24,992 nt of DNA, from assembly GCA_002419025.1 (NCBI GenBank), contig DIFG01000068.1, positions 4,944 through 29,935 of the forward strand, read 5' to 3'. Of the stretch, positions 5,622-13,476 are shown in pieces. The first letter of the stretch is position 1, and every line of letters starts with the position of its first letter. The stretch is from Deltaproteobacteria bacterium UBA5754. GTDB lineage: Bacteria; Desulfobacterota; Dissulfuribacteria; Dissulfuribacterales; UBA5754. A program made the translations under genes and the position numbers. The notes below the pieces were generated by a model, which worked only from the letters and a program-made list of their open reading frames with translations, had not been told where the DNA came from and searched no databases.

Positions 5622-7838
5622 ATGGAGGGAGACTTTGTGATTTCGCAGGAATATCAGCGTGATATCGCACCACCGTCACTCCCTCATGCGGTTTTGAAAT
5701 TCCTGGACGCGGTTCAGAACGACTCGGTTTCCATGGCCCATCTTTCCCGAATTGCAAGTTCCGATCCGGCCCTTGCCTCTCAAATCCTCAAGCTCGCCAA
5801 CTCCCCCCTTTTCAGCGCCCGCACAAAGGTCCATTCCCTTTCCCAGGCAACGGTCCTTCTCGGGCTCAGGACGATCCAGAATCTGGCCCTCACCCTGTCT
5901 GTCCTCCATTCCTTTTCCGGTCTTACCTCTCGCAGATCCTTTTCCCTCGCATCCTTCTGGTGGCATTCCCTTGCGACCGCGGTCACCGCTCGTCGCATCG
6001 CTGAAAGGGTCTCTTATCGGCCCCTCGAGGAGGCCTTCATTGCGGGCCTCCTTCACGACATCGGTCAGGTCATGTTCCTTGCCCACAATCCCGCAGCCTT
6101 TGAGGATATCGTTCAGGCCGGGGGGGATGGTCATACCCTTCTGAAGGCGGAAAGACGGGTCTTTGGTTGCGATCACGCCCAATTCGGAGGAGACGCCCTG
6201 GAGAAGTGGAAGGTCCAGCCCCTCCTCTGCGACGCGGTCCGATATCACCACCATCCCATTGCGGACATCAAAAATTCCCTCCCCCTCGTCCGGATCGTGG
6301 CTATTGCCAATCACGTGAGCCACGCCCTCCAGGGGGCAGCAAACGCCTCGTCAGGACGGGCCGGAGACCTCCTGGCAGAGGTCTTCGGCCTCTCTCACTC
6401 GTCATTCGACGACCTGCGTGAGGAGGTCCTGGGAGAGGTGGACGCCATGGCGGAGGTCCTCGGGATTCCGGTGGATTGCCGGGAGTCCGGGCAGGTGCCC
6501 GGACGGTTAAGGGATGAGCGGGAGACCAGGGACACGGTTCGGCAAAAGACACTGGATCATGCCCTTCTGCTCGGGGGGATCGAGTCCCTTCTCTCATCCC
6601 GGACCCGCCAGGAACTCTGCGAAAACGCCGCCAGGGCCATAGGGACCCTTTTCGATTGCGGAGGGATCTTCATCTCAGCTTATGACGAGGATGCCGGTTT
6701 CTTCGGAGTATATGCCTTGGGCACCCGAGACGACGGCCTGGCCCATCGCATTCGAATACCCACTCTACCTGGAGACATCTGGGAACATGCATTTGCAACC
6801 CGTTTACCGATCCATGCCGGAGAATTTCGGTCGGAATCGGTCCGAAATTTACTGGAAAGACAGATCGCAACCTATCTCGGAGGAGAATACCTCGTCATAC
6901 CCCTCTTTCATCGGGCGGAACGCGTGGGGATGATCACAGCAGCGGTGCCCCTTGATGAATGGCTTTCCCTCGGGGATACGAAGGGGCGCATCATGCTCCT
7001 CGCCCAACAGTTCGCAGTCGCCCTTTCCTTCGATCGGGAACGGGAAAGACGTTCCTCATGGCTCAGCCGGGAGCTTGAGAAAAAGACCAGGGAGCTCGAG
7101 GACGCCCATGCCCGCATAGTGCAGGCCGAACGTCTCGGGGCAGCCGGGGCCATTGCCCGGAAGGTTGCCCACGAGGTGAACAATCCCCTGGGAATCATCA
7201 AGAATTATCTCGCCATCCAGAAACGTATCGGTGTCCCCCAGGATATGGAAGAGTCCCTTGGTGTCATCGAGGGCGAGATCGACCGGATCGGACGAATCAT
7301 CTCCCAGCTTCGGGATTTTTCCGCAAATGGCGAAGAAGGAGGAAGCGATGGGGAAATCCGCAGGGTGCTCGAAGACCTCCAGGTCCTCATCTGCGATACC
7401 CTGAAAGAAAAGGGCATCCTCCTCCAGATCGTAGCTGATCCCGGACTTCCCAGGGTGACCCTCTCCGCTGACGGTCTCACTCAGGTGCTCATCAATCTTG
7501 TGAAAAATGCCGAGGAGGCCCTTGCAGGGCAAACTGGAAAGATCCTGATATCCGCAAGAAGGATGTCCGGAGATCCGGGCAATGGCGTGGTCGTCGAGGT
7601 AGCCGATTCCGGTCCAGGTATCGCTCCCTCTGTGAGGGAACATATCTTTGAACCCTTCGTCACCACGAAGGAAGGCGGGGGGCTGGGGCTCTCTGTGTGC
7701 CATGGTCTGGTGAGGTCTGCCGGAGGAACCATCGCCGTCGTAGATCGCGAGGGATGGGGGACGTGTTTCCAGATCCGTCTTCCGGCCGTCACCCATGAGG
7801 ACCAGGCTCCGGGTGCTGGATCAGAGAGGGGAGAATGA
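5622..7838 (+). CDS. HDOD-GAF sensor histidine kinase
   Basis: This 738-residue soluble protein has three parts. An HDOD domain (about 10-215) contains LLHDIGQ with the HD pair at 145-146, and His185 and the HHH at 209-211 are also present. A GAF-like sensor domain follows (about 325-470), then a short coiled coil (475-505). The kinase has the H box VAHEVNNPLG with His517 as phospho-acceptor, the N box NLVKNAEEAL (625-634), G1 DSGPGI (662-667), the F box FEPFVTTK (676-683) and G2 GGGLGL (685-690). HDOD domains are HD-fold regulatory modules, usually without phosphohydrolase activity. No transmembrane segment is seen, so it should act in the cytoplasm. The start has AGGG six to nine bases upstream. 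One base separates its stop from the next gene, a receiver-kinase hybrid that is its probable partner. Confidence 0.9.
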   Translation: MEGDFVISQEYQRDIAPPSLPHAVLKFLDAVQNDSVSMAHLSRIASSDPALASQILKLANSPLFSARTKVHSLSQATVLLGLRTIQNLALTLSVLHSFSGLTSRRSFSLASFWWHSLATAVTARRIAERVSYRPLEEAFIAGLLHDIGQVMFLAHNPAAFEDIVQAGGDGHTLLKAERRVFGCDHAQFGGDALEKWKVQPLLCDAVRYHHHPIADIKNSLPLVRIVAIANHVSHALQGAANASSGRAGDLLAEVFGLSHSSFDDLREEVLGEVDAMAEVLGIPVDCRESGQVPGRLRDERETRDTVRQKTLDHALLLGGIESLLSSRTRQELCENAARAIGTLFDCGGIFISAYDEDAGFFGVYALGTRDDGLAHRIRIPTLPGDIWEHAFATRLPIHAGEFRSESVRNLLERQIATYLGGEYLVIPLFHRAERVGMITAAVPLDEWLSLGDTKGRIMLLAQQFAVALSFDRERERRSSWLSRELEKKTRELEDAHARIVQAERLGAAGAIARKVAHEVNNPLGIIKNYLAIQKRIGVPQDMEESLGVIEGEIDRIGRIISQLRDFSANGEEGGSDGEIRRVLEDLQVLICDTLKEKGILLQIVADPGLPRVTLSADGLTQVLINLVKNAEEALAGQTGKILISARRMSGDPGNGVVVEVADSGPGIAPSVREHIFEPFVTTKEGGGLGLSVCHGLVRSAGGTIAVVDREGWGTCFQIRLPAVTHEDQAPGAGSERGE

Positions 7839-7839
7839 G

Positions 7840-9780
7840 ATGGAAGGCCTGAAACTTCGCGTCCTTGTGCTGGATGACGAGGAGGAAATGACACGGAGTC
7901 TTTCCCGGCTCCTTTCCCTGAGCGGATACGAGCCGGTGACCGGTGGAAGCGTCGCCGAAGGCATGGAACTTCTCGATAGACAGTTCTTCGACGTCGTCGT
8001 CTCCGATCTCTTTTTCCCGGACGGCGATGGGTTCGAGATCATGTCCCACGTGAGGGAGCACTGCCCCAAGACAGGCATGATCGCAATGACGGGAAACGCC
8101 TCCATGGATTCGGCCATACGTGCCTTGCGCCTCGGGGCGGACGACTATATTGTCAAACCCTTCGATTTTGAACTCCTGTGCCATGCCATCGACCGGCTCC
8201 TGGAGCATCAAAGGATGAGGGACGAGATCCTCCTGTCCAGGGACAGGTACCATGCCCTCGTCGAGGAACTGAACGACGGATATTTCGTTCTCAAGAACGG
8301 CATTTTCGCCTACGCGAACAGGAGCATGGGCCTTCTTCTCGGCCAGGATCCCGCATCTCTTGTGGGCAGAAACATCCTGGATTTTTGCGCTCACGGGAGC
8401 AGGTCCCGCCTCAAGCGGCATCTGCGCGCCATCCAGGAAAAAGGAGGCGCGGTCCTGGACGAGCTGACCTTGAAAGGGGCGGACGGCAAGGAGCGGTTCG
8501 TGGAGATGAAACTCACCCTCTCATCGTGCAACCACAAGGGAATCGTTGGTACCTGCCGAGACGTGACAGAACGAAAGGTCCTGTGGGACCAGCTTGTCAA
8601 GGCGGAAAAACTCGCCATCCTTGGGGAGATGATCGCGGGAATCGCCCATGAGCTCAACAACAAGCTCACTCCCGTCCTCGGCTACGCGGACATGATTTCC
8701 ACCCTGGAGCTTGCCGAGGACAAGAGGCGCTGGGTGGCCCATCTTCAAAGTGCGGCCATCGGAGCAAAAAGCATCGTGGAGTCACTTCTCCTTTTTTCGA
8801 GAAAGGAGCAGAAATCCGAATTCGTTCCCTCTGATATCAACGTGATCGTCACGAATGCCGTGGAATTCGTCTCCGCATCCCTCGGGTGCGAGGGGGTGGA
8901 GCTGGAAGTCCGTCTTCATTCGGGCCTTCCTGCCGTGCTCGCCGATCCCTTCAAGATCGAACAGGTCGTTGCGAACATCCTGAAAAATGCTTATGAGGTC
9001 TTGAACGGCCACGGGAAGATAACGGTCGAGACGTCCCATGACGGAGAAGATGTCTTCATCTCGATCAGAGACACAGGGCCGGGCATTCCAACAGGGCTTC
9101 GAGATCGCATATTCGAGCCATTTTTTACCACCAAGCCAAGAGGGAAGGGCACAGGACTCGGTCTCAGCGTATGCCACGGGATCGTCCGCGAGATCCAGGG
9201 CGACATCGATGTCTGCAGTCCGGACAAGGGGTCAGGATCCGTCTTCATCATCCGTCTTCCCGCTTCCGGCCCCAACGAGTCTTCAGCAAAGGGGCTTCCC
9301 GCCGCGCCTCTGTCATGCGATACCGATACGGAGAGAGGGGCGACGGCCCATATACTCATTGTGGAAGACGAGGATGAGATCGCGGACCTCATCAGTGAAT
9401 TCCTCTCTTCGAATTACGAAATCCGGGTCGCCCATAACGGCATCCAAGCCCTCGAGGTCTTGAAAGAGGAGGAGTTCGATCTCATCATTTCAGACATCCG
9501 CATGTCCGAACTCGACGGGATCTCGCTCTACCGCACCCTTGAAAGACAGGCGCCCCGGTATTGTCAGAGGATCCTCTTCATGACCGGCATGACCTTCGAC
9601 CTCAAGGTCAAACGTTTTTTTCAGGAAACCGGGGTTCCTTACATCAAAAAACCATTCAAGCTTGATCAGATCGCCGAAAGCGTGGGCCGCATCCTCGGGA
9701 GTCCCGGCGCTGAAAAGGACGATGGGTCTCACTCAGAATCCAGGGATGAAGATGCCTCCCTCTTGAACCGTTCGATCTGA
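7840..9780 (+). CDS. REC-PAS-histidine kinase-REC hybrid
   Basis: The 646-residue protein starts with a receiver (about 6-122; acceptor Asp56, conserved Lys in IVKPF around 106). Next come a PAS domain (about 135-245), a dimerisation domain with GIAHELNNKLTPVLG (His270), and an ATPase domain with the N box around NILKNAYEVL (379-388), DTGPGI (411-416), FEPFFTTK (425-432) and GTGLGLSV (437-444). A second receiver (about 503-620) has Asp552 and IKKPF (602-606). It can both receive and pass phosphate but has no DNA-binding or enzymatic output domain. I chose the ATG at 7840 because GAGGGGAGA lies just before it. An earlier in-frame ATG at 7795 would overlap the upstream gene. It overlaps the M48 gene tail-to-tail by 52 bases. 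Confidence 0.9.
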   Translation: MEGLKLRVLVLDDEEEMTRSLSRLLSLSGYEPVTGGSVAEGMELLDRQFFDVVVSDLFFPDGDGFEIMSHVREHCPKTGMIAMTGNASMDSAIRALRLGADDYIVKPFDFELLCHAIDRLLEHQRMRDEILLSRDRYHALVEELNDGYFVLKNGIFAYANRSMGLLLGQDPASLVGRNILDFCAHGSRSRLKRHLRAIQEKGGAVLDELTLKGADGKERFVEMKLTLSSCNHKGIVGTCRDVTERKVLWDQLVKAEKLAILGEMIAGIAHELNNKLTPVLGYADMISTLELAEDKRRWVAHLQSAAIGAKSIVESLLLFSRKEQKSEFVPSDINVIVTNAVEFVSASLGCEGVELEVRLHSGLPAVLADPFKIEQVVANILKNAYEVLNGHGKITVETSHDGEDVFISIRDTGPGIPTGLRDRIFEPFFTTKPRGKGTGLGLSVCHGIVREIQGDIDVCSPDKGSGSVFIIRLPASGPNESSAKGLPAAPLSCDTDTERGATAHILIVEDEDEIADLISEFLSSNYEIRVAHNGIQALEVLKEEEFDLIISDIRMSELDGISLYRTLERQAPRYCQRILFMTGMTFDLKVKRFFQETGVPYIKKPFKLDQIAESVGRILGSPGAEKDDGSHSESRDEDASLLNRSI

Positions 9781-11534
9781 CCCAGGTAATAATCTGGGTT
9801 TTCAGGGCCGGCCTCAAGGGCCTTTTTCTCCACCTTGATCGCCTCATCGATCCTGTGGTTCAGGAAAAGCCCTTCCGCCAAGGTGTCGAGGATGTGGGCG
9901 GCGGGTTTGAGACCGGCGGCCTTTTGCGCCAGTGCGAGGCCCTCGGCGGGTCTGCGAAATTTCGGGTCCTCCGCCGTTAAAAATAGCCATGCCAGGCTGT
10001 TCAGGACCTCCGGATCGTCCGGGGCGTCCTCCATGGCCTTTTCTAAGACATGTACGGCCCTCGCATACTCTTTCCTCTCGTAAAAGACGTTTCCTGCCAT
10101 AAGGAGCCAGTCGCGTGGCGGGGTCTCCTTGCCGGAAAGTTCCTCGATGAGGATGTCGGTCACGTGGATACCCGCCCGTTCTTCCCACGCCTTCACAGGC
10201 AGTAAGCGAGAGGAGGCGGCTACGGTCAGCATGACCGCGAGGAATGCGGTCTTTTTGAAACGCAGGGATCGTTCGAAGCGTTTCTTGGCCCCTGGGACAC
10301 GATCCGCACTGAGGAGGAACGCGACCCGTTCCCCGATCCCGTAATGGTGCCAGTTCTTCTGTTCCCTGATCCCGCCTGCAAGGATCCCTATCTTTTCGAG
10401 TGAACTTACGAGGTGGACCGGTGTCTTCTGGATGTCGAGGACGTGCAGATCGGCCTCCCTTTCGAAGTTCCTCATGAAATATCCCATGGCAAAGCGAAAG
10501 TAGGCCAGCATGAGGATAGCCGACGGGAGGAGTGCCACGACCGGTGAGAGGAGATCGGGATGTTCTGCGATCCATGTGAGCAAAGTGAGGGTGACCCTGT
10601 GGGAGATCGCCCAGGCCCAGAGGGGATCGGCGAGCCGGTAGAGCAGGAGGCCGTAAGCACCGATAAAGGCAGCATGCCAGAGGAGATGGCGATATCTTAT
10701 ATGGGCTACCTCATGGGCAAGGACCGCCTCGATCTCTTCGTCGGTAAGGTGGTCGAGGAGGCATGGGGTCACGAGGAGATACCGGAAACGGGGGACGATG
10801 CCGAGAACGGCCGCTGTGCACGCCTTGCCTCCCTTGAGTGGCCACAGGAGGATTTCCTGGAATCGGACTCCTTCCCGGGTGAGGAACTTTTGGATCAGGG
10901 AGCGGTGCCGGCCCGGAGGAAGCGGCGTGCATCTCCAGGCGATGCGGATGATGGGTGGGATGACGAACACGAACGCAGCGAGGAAGAGGACGAATCGCGG
11001 GGTCGGTCCGTGCAGGATTTCGGGAAGGCCGGAAATCGGAATCCGGGCGGCGATCTCGTCTCCGATCAAGAAGAGGGCGGCTGGGATCAGCACAGGGACG
11101 AGGAAACCGAGCCGGTCCCTGATCTCCTCGGATAGACCCCGATCAATGGGGATGTGACGGGCGAGGGCGGCCCGGGCCGCGGCCCAGATTACGATTAGAT
11201 AGGGCAGAAATAGAAGCAGTGTCATGAGGTCCACGAATGCAGGGACCTGGGAGATGATGGGAAGGGATGAAAAAAAGGCTTTGAGGTCGAGGAGATAGAG
11301 ATCGGCAATGAAGGGGAGGAAGGCCGCGATTTCGAGCCGTGCGGTCCATCGTGAAATCGCCATAGGCGTCCTTCGTACGGCCGCGAAGACGATGACGACC
11401 ATCCCGGCCCAGACTGCGGCCTTGGCGAGCCAGAGGAAAAGGGTCAGGAAGGCCCCCCAGGAGGGCTCGTCGGATGGGGCGCCGAATACGAGCACGAGGG
11501 CCAGCATAAGGGATATGATGGATCCATACGGCAT
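9729..11534 (-). CDS. M48-family membrane metalloprotease with C-terminal TPR-like tail
   Basis: From the ATG at 11534 the product is 601 residues. Several hydrophobic helices occupy the first 200 residues. The zinc site HEVAH (274-278) and a downstream NFEREAD (356-362), likely carrying the third ligand Glu, identify an M48-type gluzincin. More membrane helices surround it (about 283-350 and 428-445). The C-terminal 120 residues are helical repeats with TPR character (ARAVHVLEKAMEDAPDDPEV, DEAIKVEKKALEAGPENPDY). M48 proteases act in membrane protein quality control; the substrate is unknown. An upstream ATG (11651) would overlap the divergent gene and encodes unlikely sequence. 11534 has no clear ribosome binding site, so the start is uncertain. 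Confidence 0.8.
   Translation of the reverse strand: MPYGSIISLMLALVLVFGAPSDEPSWGAFLTLFLWLAKAAVWAGMVVIVFAAVRRTPMAISRWTARLEIAAFLPFIADLYLLDLKAFFSSLPIISQVPAFVDLMTLLLFLPYLIVIWAAARAALARHIPIDRGLSEEIRDRLGFLVPVLIPAALFLIGDEIAARIPISGLPEILHGPTPRFVLFLAAFVFVIPPIIRIAWRCTPLPPGRHRSLIQKFLTREGVRFQEILLWPLKGGKACTAAVLGIVPRFRYLLVTPCLLDHLTDEEIEAVLAHEVAHIRYRHLLWHAAFIGAYGLLLYRLADPLWAWAISHRVTLTLLTWIAEHPDLLSPVVALLPSAILMLAYFRFAMGYFMRNFEREADLHVLDIQKTPVHLVSSLEKIGILAGGIREQKNWHHYGIGERVAFLLSADRVPGAKKRFERSLRFKKTAFLAVMLTVAASSRLLPVKAWEERAGIHVTDILIEELSGKETPPRDWLLMAGNVFYERKEYARAVHVLEKAMEDAPDDPEVLNSLAWLFLTAEDPKFRRPAEGLALAQKAAGLKPAAHILDTLAEGLFLNHRIDEAIKVEKKALEAGPENPDYYLGQIERFKREASSSLDSE
9781..9802 (+). terminator. Probable terminator of the two-kinase operon
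   Basis: CCCAGG (9781-9786) pairs with TCTGGG (9793-9798) around a TAATAA loop, and TTTT follows. It begins directly after the hybrid kinase stop codon and lies inside the antisense M48 coding region. The stem is only six pairs, including one G-U, so strength is moderate. Confidence 0.6.
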
Positions 11535-11631
11535 GCAGGGAAGATAGCAGGACGGGCGGAGCCGTGAAAGATGGCGCGTCCTTAAAGCATGGTGCTCGCC
11601 GTGCCGAAAGGAAAGACGAGGAGGTTTCCCC

Positions 11632-11949
11632 ATGGACTGGCGGCAACTCATCGACTATCTTCGGACCGATTATGTGCTGGGATTTTTTACTGACCACAAC
11701 CCCGCAGAGATCCTGTCGAATCCGGTCTTTCTCCTCCCTGCCGTCGTACTCTGCGGGCTTCTCGTCTTTTTCAGGTTTTACCGGACACTGGCCCTTTTGG
11801 TGAGCGGGGGGATCCTGTGGTACGGACTCATGAGATATATGCCAACCGGAGATACCGCCATAAGCATGAAGGATATAGGTATCTTTGCCGGGTGCGGAAC
11901 GGCCGCTGCAGCGATCCTCGTCTATTTTTTCCTGATCCGGGGGGATTGA
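11632..11949 (+). CDS. Small integral membrane protein, function unknown
   Basis: The 105-residue protein is not recognised. It has a short polar N-terminus (MDWRQLIDYLRTDYVLGFF), then two close hydrophobic segments (about 32-48 and 52-68), a loop with conserved-looking charges (GDTAISMKDIG), and a third hydrophobic segment (about 83-101) ending in LIRGD. GAGGAGG stands seven bases before the ATG, one of the clearest ribosome binding sites in the window, which supports a real gene. It is divergent from the M48 gene (97 bases apart) and 39 bases before the glycosylase gene, so it may share a transcript with the latter. Confidence 0.7.
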   Translation: MDWRQLIDYLRTDYVLGFFTDHNPAEILSNPVFLLPAVVLCGLLVFFRFYRTLALLVSGGILWYGLMRYMPTGDTAISMKDIGIFAGCGTAAAAILVYFFLIRGD

Positions 11950-11988
11950 AAGCGACTGTATCCGGGCATTGGGCCCTGTGCTGCTGAC

Positions 11989-12684
11989 ATGTCTGTGACG
12001 GGAAAGTATGGGGGGCCCCTGCCAAAGGGGCCATGGGCCGAGCGCCTTCACGAGATCTTCGATCGTCTTCTTGCGGCCTTTGGGCCCCAGCACTGGTGGC
12101 CGGGCGAGACCCCCTTCGAGGTCTGCGTCGGGGCGATTCTGACCCAAAATACAAACTGGGCGAACGTGAGTCGGGCCATCAAAAATCTCAAGGAGGCGGG
12201 GCTACTTAATCCCGAGGCCCTCTTTTCCATCCCTCGCCACGTCCTTGCCGAGATCATCCGGCCTGCAGGATACTACAACGTGAAGTCGGAGCGCATCCTG
12301 ACCTTTGTTGCGTTTCTCATGCAGGAATTCTCTGGTGACCTTGACGCGGCCTTCAGCCTAGGGCTCTGGGATCTGCGCTCACGGCTACTGTCACTCAAGG
12401 GGATCGGGCCGGAGACCGCTGACAGCATCCTTCTCTATGCGGGTGGGTATCCCATATTCGTCGTGGATGCCTATACGGCTCGCATACTCGAGCGTCACGG
12501 CCTGGTGGGTGATGACGTGTCGTACGACTCGATCCAGTCCCTTTTCATGGACAATCTCCCATCGGATCCCGCCCTGTTCAATGAATTCCACGCCCTTCTC
12601 GTGGCACTTGGAAAGGGTCACTGCCGAAAGGGCAGGCCCCGGTGCGAGACCTGCCCCCTTGCAGGCATCCACCTGAATCCGTGA
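11989..12684 (+). CDS. Endonuclease III-like DNA glycosylase (HhH-GPD family)
   Basis: The 231-residue protein has the HhH-GPD fold signature. It contains GAILTQNTNWANV (48-60), the helix-hairpin-helix LKGIGPETADSIL (136-148), and FVVDAYTARIL (157-167) with catalytic Asp160. Glu142 stands where bifunctional endonuclease III has its lyase Lys, so it should be a monofunctional glycosylase, as in the COG2231/MagIII-like branch. The C-terminal cluster has Cys212, Cys219 and Cys222 with the C-x6-C-x2-C spacing, but the fourth position (228) is His and the protein ends two residues later. The base excised is unknown, with alkylated purines most likely by family. The ribosome binding site is weak. 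The 3' flank is a palindromic repeat. Confidence 0.85.
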   Translation: MSVTGKYGGPLPKGPWAERLHEIFDRLLAAFGPQHWWPGETPFEVCVGAILTQNTNWANVSRAIKNLKEAGLLNPEALFSIPRHVLAEIIRPAGYYNVKSERILTFVAFLMQEFSGDLDAAFSLGLWDLRSRLLSLKGIGPETADSILLYAGGYPIFVVDAYTARILERHGLVGDDVSYDSIQSLFMDNLPSDPALFNEFHALLVALGKGHCRKGRPRCETCPLAGIHLNP

Positions 12685-12693
12685 GATATACAC

Positions 12694-12830
12694 TTGATGG
12701 ACTCGTAAAAAGTGCCCGATTCGTCATGCCGGACTTGATCCGACATCCAGAACATATTGAAAATACTGGATTCCGGCCTGCGCCGGAATGACGCCAAGTT
12801 GGAATTTTCGAGTTTTTACGAGACCATCAA
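12694..12830. repeat. Palindromic MITE-like element
   Basis: The ends are inverted repeats: TTGATGGACTCGTAAAAAGT (12694-12713) and, on the other strand from 12830, TTGATGGTCTCGTAAAAACT. Inside, CGTCATGCCGG (12722-12732) and CATCCAG (12744-12750) pair with CTGGAT (12766-12771) and CCGGAATGACG (12783-12793), giving stacked hairpins. It has no coding capacity. Such repeats are dispersed in deltaproteobacterial genomes. It fills the gap between the convergent glycosylase and ferritin-like genes and could also limit read-through. Confidence 0.85.
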
Positions 12831-12832
12831 TC

Positions 12833-12850
12833 TTGATGAACTCGTAAAAA
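12833..12850 (+). repeat. Solitary third terminal repeat of the same element
   Basis: TTGATGAACTCGTAAAAA repeats the left end of the adjacent element three bases after its right end. With 12810-12830 it forms a hairpin of about 16 pairs with a two-base internal mismatch. It ends nine bases before the ferritin-like stop codon. It may be the remnant of a second element inserted next to the first. Confidence 0.7.
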
Positions 12851-12858
12851 ATCCCAAT

Positions 12859-13392
12859 TTACGCCCCGTCCAGTCCTCGGTGTTCCTTTTCCAGAAAATA
12901 GCCTTCCGGGTCCGTATAGAACTGTTGCATGTCGAGGAGCATGAGGAGGTGGCCCCTTTCCCCTTCTACCAAGGCCGTGAGAAGTTTTGCCCCTGCGGGA
13001 TCCGCCATCCCCTTCGCGTTTTTTTCATAAAAAGCGAGGCTGTCCTTTTCAATTCCTATGGCCACTTCAAGGGCTTGGGGTATCTCGCCTCCGGCCTTCA
13101 TGTATGTCATGTGACGTCTTGCGGCAGCGTCGAAGGAGGATTGAAGCTCCATGAGGTCTTTTGAGAAGATGGCGCAGGTACCGGGCCATTTCTCTTCGTC
13201 CTTAAGGGAATCATAGATCTCCTTGAGACCCTTTCCCTGCTCCGCTTCTTCTGCGGCGAGCATGGAAAAGATCTCCCTTCCCATGTCTTGCGTGCAGTCT
13301 TTTGCGGCTTTCTGAAAAAAATCGGCCTCTTTTTTTTCGAGGGCCATGGCCTCACAGAGAAAATTCATGAACTGGTTCGCCTTTTCCGTCAT
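12859..13392 (-). CDS. Ferritin-like (rubrerythrin-related) diiron-type protein
   Basis: The 177-residue protein is a duplicated helical hairpin of the ferritin/rubrerythrin type. Likely metal ligands are Glu in ALEKKEADFF (17-26), Glu48/49, Glu115 in AIGIEKDSLAFYE, and the ExxH motif ERGH (145-148). In the first half the expected EExxH is EEAEQ (48-52), with Gln52 in place of His. The rubredoxin-like iron-sulfur domain of true rubrerythrins is absent. The family handles peroxide or iron in anaerobes; the catalytic role here is unproven. The start at 13392 has AGGAG nine bases upstream, while the open frame extends further up without family similarity. A TTGACA promoter candidate lies upstream. 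Confidence 0.85.
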   Translation of the reverse strand: MTEKANQFMNFLCEAMALEKKEADFFQKAAKDCTQDMGREIFSMLAAEEAEQGKGLKEIYDSLKDEEKWPGTCAIFSKDLMELQSSFDAAARRHMTYMKAGGEIPQALEVAIGIEKDSLAFYEKNAKGMADPAGAKLLTALVEGERGHLLMLLDMQQFYTDPEGYFLEKEHRGLDGA

Positions 13393-13419
13393 CGATGAGA
13401 TCTCCTCTTTTTTCTTCTC

Positions 13420-13448
13420 ATGCTGGGGCCGCGGGTATTTCTTGTCAA
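13420..13448 (-). promoter_or_regulatory. Candidate promoter of the ferritin-like gene
   Basis: A perfect -35 hexamer TTGACA (13448-13443 on the minus strand) is followed after 17 bases by CAGCAT, a poor -10 matching three of six. A good -35 with a poor -10 suggests either a wrong -10 choice or dependence on an activator. Confidence 0.3.
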
Positions 13449-13451
13449 GTG

Positions 13452-13465
13452 ACCGGCCGGCCGGT
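13452..13465. promoter_or_regulatory. 14-base perfect palindrome between divergent genes
   Basis: ACCGGCCGGCCGGT is a perfect palindrome. It lies four bases upstream of the candidate ferritin-like -35 box and 11 bases before the ygiQ start. The position suits an operator, but low-complexity CCGG repeats also arise by chance in GC-rich DNA. Confidence 0.25.
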
Positions 13466-13476
13466 AGCCTTCCGTG

